From Desulfotomaculum nigrificans DSM 574 (lineage in GTDB: Bacteria > Bacillota > Desulfotomaculia > Desulfotomaculales > Desulfotomaculaceae): a DNA stretch of 64,000 nucleotides. The notes under the pieces were generated by a model. It was not told where the DNA came from. It saw nothing but the letters and a program-made list of their open reading frames with translations, and ran no database searches. The translations under genes and the position numbers were made by a program. The DNA lies in the NCBI RefSeq assembly GCF_000189755.2, contig NZ_KI912183.1:2651755-2715754 (forward strand). The letters run 5' to 3'. Positions 53,899 through 64,000 of this stretch are shown piece by piece. The stretch's first letter is position 1; every line of letters starts with the position of its first letter.

Positions 53899-56800
53899 CT
53901 AAGCACCTGTGGATCTAAATCTAGGTAATCTAAACCTGCTGAACTTACCTGGCAGTTTTTTGCCCAGATCGTCAAATATAGTGTATACCACCGGTACCAG
54001 CACCAGGGTAATTAGGGTTGAGAGGGTTAGACCAAAGGACACCACCACAGCCAGGGGCGCTTGTCCCTCGGATCCTTCACCACCACCAAAGGCCAGGGGT
54101 AGCAGGGCTAAAATAGTGGTCAGGGCAGTCATCAGGATGGGGCGTAACCGTACCGGACCGGCCTCCAGAATGGCCTGGTTACGCTCATAACCACGTTTGC
54201 GCAAGGTGTTGATATAGTCCACCAACACAATGGCGTTGTTTACCACAATCCCCACCAGCATAATAGCACCGATCATAGCCGGCACACTCAAGTGATGGCC
54301 GGTTACCCCCAGGCCAAATACCACCCCAATAAAGGTGGGAGGCAGGGAGAACATGATAATGAAGGGTTGGAACAAGGATTCAAATTGGGCCGCCATCACC
54401 ATGAACACCAGCACCACAGATAACAGCAAGGCCATGGCCAGATCCTGGAATGATTCCGCCATATCTTTGGCCTGACCGCCAAAGGTAATGGTGTACCCCT
54501 CCGGCAGAGCTAATTTATCCAATTGGGCCTTAATATCTTTGTTAATGCTGCCTAAATCCCGCCCGGCAATATCGGCAGTGATACGAACTTCTCTGCTCTG
54601 GGAGGTGCGGCGAATTTCCGTGGGCGCCTGGTGGGATTCTATTTTAGCCACCGTAGAAAGTGGTACCCTGGCCCCGGTGGGTGATACAATAGTTAAGTTT
54701 GATAAATTGTCAATGCTTTTACCTGTGCCCTCGGGAGTTATCAGGCGTACATCCACTTCATCATCCCCGGTGCGCATACGACTTACCACCTGGCCATCAA
54801 AGGCGGTACGCACCGCTGACAGTACCTGATTAGCGCTAAGACCATAGCGGGCGGCCTGCTCCCGGTCAACAATGATTTGCACCTCCGGGCTGGCCTCATC
54901 CAGAGAGTTGGTGACGTTGCGGGTTCCTTTAACCCCTTTAACCACCTCTGCCAGTAGATCACCCAGTTGGTTTAGAACGGTCAAATCATCACCCCGGACA
55001 GCTATATCTACTGCACTGCCACTGGGACCACCGGAATTATCTGTGGCGGTAACAGTAATATCTGCCCCCGGCACATTGGACATGACCTGGCGCAACTTCT
55101 CAGCGGCTTCTTGGGTAGATATTTTACGTTCTTCCAGGGGTTTCAGTTTTATTTGCAGGGTTGCCGTATCCCCGGTGCCAACCCCTAAAAAGGCTAACTG
55201 GCCGCCGGTGCCTACGGTAGTAAAAATACGCTCAATATCCTTAACATTGGCCCGGGCCAGTTTTTCCAGGTCAGCTGCCACCCTGGAGGTTTCGCCTACC
55301 TTGGTGCCGGCGGGCATATCTAATTTAACGGTTATTTCGCCCTGGTCCATTTGCGGGATGAATTCGGTACCAATCAACGGTGTGGCGACAATACTTAGAA
55401 TTAATAGCACCACTGTAATGCCTACCACTTTCTTGCGGTTTCCCAATGCCCAGTGTAAAAGTTTACCATAACGTTCATTTACCTTGCGCATAATTCTGCC
55501 AAAGAGAACCACCGGGTTTTTAGTTTTTCCCTGGGGAAACGCCTCTTCCGGCGGGGCAACATTTTTCAAAAGTCGGGAAGAAAGCATCGGTACCAGGGTT
55601 AAGGCTGCAAAAAGGGCGGCAATGTGAGAGAAACTTACTGTTAAAGCCATAGGCTTGAATAAAATTCCGGCCAGGCCCTGCACGAAGACAATGGGCAGAA
55701 ACACTACTACCTGGGCCAGGGCAGAGGCTGTTACTGCTTTACCTACTTCATCGGTGCCCAACTTGGCTGCTTCAATGATCCCATATTTATTTTGCCGGTA
55801 ACGGTAAATACTCTCCAGAACCACTACAGAAAAGTCAACCAGCGAGCCCAGACCAAGTGCCAGGCCTCCCAGGGACAGCATGTTAATGGTTTGGTTGCCA
55901 AAATACATCAAGGTGAAGGTGGCAATGATGGAAATAGGAATTACCAGAGCCACCACAATGGTGCTGCGGATGTTGCGCAAGAACAGGTAGAGAATAACGA
56001 CGGCCAGTAAACCACCCACAAGGCCGTGATACACTACGTTATTAATGGATTGTTGGATAAACTTGGACATGTCCACCACAGTTTTTATTTGTACACCAGG
56101 TGGAAGTGTTCTGTTTAACTGGTCCACTTCCTGAAACACATGCTTGGCCACCTGAACGGTGTTGCCACCGGTGGATTTCATCACGTCAAGTCCCAGGGAG
56201 GGCTTCCCGTCCACAAAAGCAAATTTCGTTTCTTTTTGGAAGGAGTCTTCAACGGTTGCCAGATCACCCAGGGCAATGGAACCAGCACCGGTACCCGGTA
56301 AGCTAACGCGTACTTTTTTTAAGTCCTCCAGATTGTTATATTCGCCAATTACCCGGAGGGTGGTTTCATTGGAGCCTTTATCCACCAAGCCGGCGGTACC
56401 GGAAATATTGTCACTGGATAAAGCCTGGGCCACCTGGCTGGTGGTAAGGCCGTAGGACTCCATTTTGGCCGGATCAAGAACTACCTTGATTTCTCTGGTC
56501 TTCCCGCCGCTGATACTAACTGAGGCCACGCCGTCAATTCTTTCCAGGCGGGGCTGAATGGTATCTTCAGCAATTTTTTTAAGTTTCACTACATCGGTAC
56601 CAGTCAAGGAAAGGGAGATAATCGGTGACTGGTTGGGATCCAATTTCATTACCCGGGGGGACTTAACATCGCTGGGCAGCGATCCCTTGACTAAGTCAAT
56701 TTTCTCTCGCAAGTCAATGGTGGCGTTGTCCATATTAGTACCCCAGTTAAATTGGACAATAACTAAGGAAGTACCGTTTTGGGAACGCGAACTAATTTCT

Positions 56801-57033
56801 TTCACATTACCGGCGGTGGACACCGCTGCTTCAATGGGCTTAGTTACCAGCTTTTCCACCTCGGCCGGAGAGGCTCCTTCATAGGAAGTGGAAATAACGG
56901 CAATGGGTAGTTCCATATCAGGGTACAAGTCTACCGCCAGCCGGGGCAAGGAAAACAAACCCAGGATCACCAGGGCGATGATCAGCATGGAGATAGCAAC
57001 CGGGCGATCAACAGAAATGTCTGCTATCTTCAT
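53899..57033 (-). CDS. RND-family efflux transporter permease (HAE1/SwrC-like)
   Basis: A 1044-residue inner-membrane pump using the proton gradient to expel drugs, lipopeptides or other amphiphiles. Two repeats of six helices enclose large extracellular domains. The N-terminus MKIADISVDRPVAISML and GASPAEVEKLVTKPIE are family hallmarks. In the fourth helix the acidic relay reads GSLVDFSVVVLES, with one Asp instead of the Asp-Asp pair of AcrB, as usual in Gram-positive SwrC-type pumps. The tenth helix has GIVVNNAIVLVDY. It starts with ATG 57033, overlapping the adaptor gene by 4 bases. In a monoderm cell no outer-membrane channel is needed, and none is encoded here. Confidence 0.95.
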   Translation of the reverse strand: MKIADISVDRPVAISMLIIALVILGLFSLPRLAVDLYPDMELPIAVISTSYEGASPAEVEKLVTKPIEAAVSTAGNVKEISSRSQNGTSLVIVQFNWGTNMDNATIDLREKIDLVKGSLPSDVKSPRVMKLDPNQSPIISLSLTGTDVVKLKKIAEDTIQPRLERIDGVASVSISGGKTREIKVVLDPAKMESYGLTTSQVAQALSSDNISGTAGLVDKGSNETTLRVIGEYNNLEDLKKVRVSLPGTGAGSIALGDLATVEDSFQKETKFAFVDGKPSLGLDVMKSTGGNTVQVAKHVFQEVDQLNRTLPPGVQIKTVVDMSKFIQQSINNVVYHGLVGGLLAVVILYLFLRNIRSTIVVALVIPISIIATFTLMYFGNQTINMLSLGGLALGLGSLVDFSVVVLESIYRYRQNKYGIIEAAKLGTDEVGKAVTASALAQVVVFLPIVFVQGLAGILFKPMALTVSFSHIAALFAALTLVPMLSSRLLKNVAPPEEAFPQGKTKNPVVLFGRIMRKVNERYGKLLHWALGNRKKVVGITVVLLILSIVATPLIGTEFIPQMDQGEITVKLDMPAGTKVGETSRVAADLEKLARANVKDIERIFTTVGTGGQLAFLGVGTGDTATLQIKLKPLEERKISTQEAAEKLRQVMSNVPGADITVTATDNSGGPSGSAVDIAVRGDDLTVLNQLGDLLAEVVKGVKGTRNVTNSLDEASPEVQIIVDREQAARYGLSANQVLSAVRTAFDGQVVSRMRTGDDEVDVRLITPEGTGKSIDNLSNLTIVSPTGARVPLSTVAKIESHQAPTEIRRTSQSREVRITADIAGRDLGSINKDIKAQLDKLALPEGYTITFGGQAKDMAESFQDLAMALLLSVVLVFMVMAAQFESLFQPFIIMFSLPPTFIGVVFGLGVTGHHLSVPAMIGAIMLVGIVVNNAIVLVDYINTLRKRGYERNQAILEAGPVRLRPILMTALTTILALLPLAFGGGEGSEGQAPLAVVVSFGLTLSTLITLVLVPVVYTIFDDLGKKLPGKFSRFRLPRFRSTGA

Positions 57034-58160
57034 TTAGCTGCACCCCCCAATTCTTTCACCACTTTAACTTTTTGCCCGTCAGCCACCAGGCGGTTGCCCT
57101 TAACTATCACGGTTTGTCCTTCCTTAAGTCCGGCTTTTATTTCAGTTAGGTCACCGGAAGTTACACCCACTTTAACCGAGACTTCTTTAGCCCTACCGTT
57201 TTCCAGCAAAAACAAGGTGTATTGCCCGTCTCGTTCGATCACCGCGTCAGTGGGTACGGCCAACACCCCTTGGGAGGTACCGGTGGACAGGTTTAATCGG
57301 GCTACCATACCGGCTTTTATTTCCCCTTGCTTGTTTGGCAGTTCAATTTCCACAGCAAAGGCATGGGTGGTGGGGTCTGCTTTGGGGGACACCGAAAGTA
57401 TAGTGCCAGTAATAGTTTTGTTTAAGGCATCAATGGTCACCGGTACCCCGGTGCCGGTTTTGATGGAGTCAATGACGTTCTCAGATACATTTACTTTAAC
57501 CTTGGTGCTGTCCAGTTGTACCACCGTTACAGATGTCACTTGGGGGCTGGCCATTTCTCCCACATCGATATTAACGGCGGCCACCACTCCGGAAATGGGC
57601 GAAGTAACAGTGGCGTTACTTAAATTATCCCGGGCAGTGCTTATGGCTACCTGGGACTGCTGAAGTTGGGCCTGGGCCATTTTTAAACCGGCCTGAGCTG
57701 AAATTAAACCGCTCTCTGCCTGTTCAAATTCAACTTTAGAAATGGCCTGGGCATCAAACAGCGTCTTACTGCGATCATAATTTAGTTGAGCGTCAGTTAA
57801 CGCCCTTTGGGCCTTCTCCAAATTGGCCTGATTTACAGCTAAAGCTGCCTCCGCCTGCCGCAGTGCATTACTTAAATCAGTAGCTTCTAATGTAAACAAG
57901 ACTTGTCCCTTGCTTACATGGTCTCCTACCTTAACATGAACAGCTGCCACCCGTCCGGAAATTTTGGGGGCCACGGCCACATCGGACGCCGCCTGAATTT
58001 CTCCGGTGGTGCCCAGGATGTGCGTTAAATTGGTCCGTACGGCTTTAGTGATTTCCACGGGTACCAGTTTTTCTTCCGCTTGTTGTGGTTTTGCTCCGCA
58101 ACCAACCAGAGAAAATACAAGTAAAAATAGCAAAATTGATAAGCCTGCTACGCGTTTCAA
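57030..58160 (-). CDS. RND efflux adaptor (membrane fusion) lipoprotein
   Basis: The 376-residue adaptor of the pump encoded downstream. It has a lipoprotein signal ending in SLVGCG (Cys near residue 21), a barrel-sandwich hybrid domain with VKVGDHVSKGQVLFTLEATD near residue 75, a long helical hairpin from about residue 95 to 175, the second half ATVTSPISGVVAAVNIDVGE, and a C-terminal beta-barrel. Such adaptors assist substrate entry into RND pumps. First structural gene after tetR in the minus-strand operon. Confidence 0.93.
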   Translation of the reverse strand: MKRVAGLSILLFLLVFSLVGCGAKPQQAEEKLVPVEITKAVRTNLTHILGTTGEIQAASDVAVAPKISGRVAAVHVKVGDHVSKGQVLFTLEATDLSNALRQAEAALAVNQANLEKAQRALTDAQLNYDRSKTLFDAQAISKVEFEQAESGLISAQAGLKMAQAQLQQSQVAISTARDNLSNATVTSPISGVVAAVNIDVGEMASPQVTSVTVVQLDSTKVKVNVSENVIDSIKTGTGVPVTIDALNKTITGTILSVSPKADPTTHAFAVEIELPNKQGEIKAGMVARLNLSTGTSQGVLAVPTDAVIERDGQYTLFLLENGRAKEVSVKVGVTSGDLTEIKAGLKEGQTVIVKGNRLVADGQKVKVVKELGGAAK

Positions 58161-58190
58161 AGTAATTACTCCTCCCCCAAAGGAAAATAA

Positions 58191-58766
58191 CTAGTGTTTT
58201 AGTACACCGGCTAAAAATATGTCCAAAGCCGTTCTCAGGGTCCGTTCAAGTAATTGCTTATCCTTGTGAATCTGCCATTGTAAACCAATGCCGTCCAATA
58301 TACCGGTAAAAGCATAGGTGGTGGCCCAGGCATCCATGGGTTTAAACTCACCACCGGCAATGGCTTGTTGGATAAAACCGTGCAATATTTCTAACGCTTG
58401 CTTAAAATAAACATTAACCCGTTTGAGAACGCACTCTTTTTTATTTTGCAGAAAAAATTCAGCCATCAAAGCCGACATGGGCGTATCAATCTTTTCCAGG
58501 TAATGTTCTATGTATTTAGTAAGCTTTACCGCGTTGGAATCGGCTTCCTCCAACCGGGCCAGGTATTCTGCCATCCATTCATTAATCCAGCGCTCAACCA
58601 GGTAAAGAAAAATATCTTCCTTACTTTTAAAATACCAGTAGATTCCCCCTTTACTTACACCTGAAACCCGCACAATCTCATCTACCGAGGTGCCACTATA
58701 GCCGGAGGACATAAAACAAGCCAGAGCTGTATCCGCTATTAAATCTTTTTTCGATTCTTTACCCAA
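58191..58766 (-). CDS. TetR-family repressor of the RND pump operon
   Basis: The 191-residue protein has an N-terminal helix-turn-helix: ADTALACFMSSGYSGTSVDE then SGVSKGGIYWYFKSKEDIFLY, the TetR signature. The C-terminal ligand domain is not recognisable to a substrate. It is the first gene of the tetR-adaptor-pump operon, 30 bases before the adaptor. A perfect palindrome lies directly upstream and is its probable operator, so the operon is likely derepressed by a pump substrate. Confidence 0.93.
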   Translation of the reverse strand: MGKESKKDLIADTALACFMSSGYSGTSVDEIVRVSGVSKGGIYWYFKSKEDIFLYLVERWINEWMAEYLARLEEADSNAVKLTKYIEHYLEKIDTPMSALMAEFFLQNKKECVLKRVNVYFKQALEILHGFIQQAIAGGEFKPMDAWATTYAFTGILDGIGLQWQIHKDKQLLERTLRTALDIFLAGVLKH

Positions 58767-58784
58767 AACCTACACCCCCTTTAC

Positions 58785-58806
58785 AAACAGACTGGTCGGT
58801 CTGTTT
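58785..58806. promoter_or_regulatory. Probable TetR operator
   Basis: Perfect inverted repeat AAACAGAC / GTCTGTTT with a 6-base centre (TGGTCG), 19 bp upstream of the tetR start. Length, symmetry and position match a TetR dimer site. The AAACAGACNGGTCGGTC style resembles operators of QacR/AcrR-type repressors. Confidence 0.82.
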
Positions 58807-58857
58807 AGATTTTATTTGGTCCTGCCGCCACTGTCAATGAAAATTCTTCTACAGCAG

Positions 58858-58872
58858 AAAAAGAATTTATGA
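58858..58872. repeat. Left flanking direct repeat of the IS
   Basis: AAAAAGAATTTATGA, identical to 60195-60209 on the other side of the element. Best explained as a target-site duplication. Confidence 0.75.
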
Positions 58873-60194
<1,322 letters not shown>

Positions 60195-60209
60195 AAAAAG
60201 AATTTATGA
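60195..60209. repeat. Right flanking direct repeat of the IS
   Basis: AAAAAGAATTTATGA, the second copy of the 15-bp repeat at 58858-58872. Confidence 0.75.
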
Positions 60210-60252
60210 AATATTGGTACATAATAACCTTAAAATTTTTTAACATGACATC

Positions 60253-60281
60253 TTGCAATGCAGTTAAATAAGTGTTATTAT
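60253..60281 (+). promoter_or_regulatory. rRNA operon promoter
   Basis: TTGCAA at 60253-60258 and TATTAT at 60276-60281 with 17-bp spacing. AT-rich sequence upstream (60200-60250) could act as an UP element. About 330 bp ahead of the 16S 5' end. Confidence 0.65.
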
Positions 60282-60610
60282 ATAAAACGTCGCCGCCGGT
60301 AAGACGGCGAACAAGCTACCAAAAACTTTCAGTTGACGAACAACGAAAGTGATGGTAAGATAAAATTCCCGCCGCCATGAGCGGTGGTGAATAAACAATT
60401 GGTCTTTGAAAACTAAACAGTGGATGATGGATGTGCAGCACGGTCAAGTCAAAAGTCAGCGCCCCCTAAAGGGGACAAGATAAAGCTGATACTATGACGA
60501 CCACATCCTCGTCAAGCGTGAAAGCGCTAGCGAGTAATTCCTGAAAAAGTAAACTAAAGAGCCGAAGAACTCTTTAAGATATTGAACACCCTAAAGGGTG
60601 CGAGAAATAT
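60282..60610 (+). other. rRNA operon leader
   Basis: Transcribed leader without a gene. It contains stem-loops (GTCGCCG../..ACGGCGAAC near 60288-60310 and CACCCT/AGGGTG near 60588-60600). A conserved element with CTTTGAAAACTAAACAG at 60404-60420 lies in a stretch (60409-60431) complementary to the spacer behind the 16S (62302-62325), so the two can form the precursor stem cut by RNase III. Confidence 0.7.

Positions 60611-64000
<3,390 letters not shown>

Overview
The window looks like chromosomal DNA of a strictly anaerobic, Gram-positive (Firmicutes) sulfate/sulfite-metabolising bacterium, most likely a Desulfotomaculum/Desulforamulus-type member of the Peptococcaceae. The reasons are a three-gene anaerobic sulfite reductase (asrABC), a hybrid cluster protein, an EtfBA-FixCX electron-transfer operon, a Thermoanaerobacter-type secondary alcohol dehydrogenase, strong Gram-positive ribosome binding sites with many TTG/GTG starts, and a 16S rRNA with an about 80-nt hairpin insertion in the V9 (helix 44) region. 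Insertions in 16S genes are known from Desulfotomaculum. The genus is an inference.

Layout. 1-1.0 kb: phosphate transporter pstC and the first codons of pstA (minus). 1.2-1.5 kb: decayed amidase fragment. 1.7-6.0 kb: a very large 2-hydroxyacyl-CoA dehydratase activase/dehydratase-like fusion. 6.4-8.5 kb: prfC and a small membrane protein. 8.6-12.5 kb: etfB-etfA(ferredoxin)-fixC-fixX. 12.7-13.8 kb: NADP-type alcohol dehydrogenase with a clear promoter. 14-20.9 kb: DsrE-like protein, EamA transporter, PilZ protein, class A PBP, nicotinate phosphoribosyltransferase, YbaK deacylase, CBS protein. 21-25.7 kb: secreted helical protein with a two-component system, then CcdA, a ResA-like thioredoxin and a DUF302 protein. 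25.8-28.8 kb: csoR-copA-copZ copper operon. 29-34.4 kb: acyl-CoA ligase and a heterodimeric ABC exporter. 34.6-38.2 kb: lpdA-lipB-lipA and a Spy-like protein. 38.3-40.8 kb: SsuABC/TauABC-like uptake operon. 41-43.4 kb: ankyrin-repeat lipoprotein and an SBF-family transporter. 43.6-45.5 kb: PadR regulator, a tungstate/molybdate-type binding protein lacking a signal peptide, and a Nudix hydrolase. 45.6-50.2 kb: hcp and asrABC. 50.3-53.9 kb: a decayed siroheme-decarboxylase-like gene, uppP, D-Ala-D-Ala carboxypeptidase, a zinc-ribbon protein and a PPC-domain protein. 53.9-58.8 kb: RND efflux pump with its TetR regulator. 58.9-60.2 kb: intact IS30-family element. 60.25 kb to the end: rRNA operon (promoter, 16S, a spacer without tRNA genes, and the first 1.3 kb of 23S).

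The most interesting signal is regulatory. Four transcription units (etfBA-fixCX, the ankyrin lipoprotein/SBF transporter pair, hcp, and asrABC) are each preceded by a Crp/Fnr-type palindrome TGTGA-N6-TCACA (two perfect, two with one mismatch). In all four a -10-like hexamer starts 36-37 bp after the first base of the palindrome, which is the class II activator geometry (centre near -41.5). This joins anaerobic sulfite reduction, nitrosative-stress defence, flavin-based electron transfer and an undescribed ankyrin/transporter pair into one candidate regulon. The regulator gene is not in the window. Other notable items are the V9 insertion, arrays of heptanucleotide repeats in the 16S-23S spacer, a long leader/spacer pairing that brackets the 16S, and the signal-less oxyanion-binding protein next to PadR.
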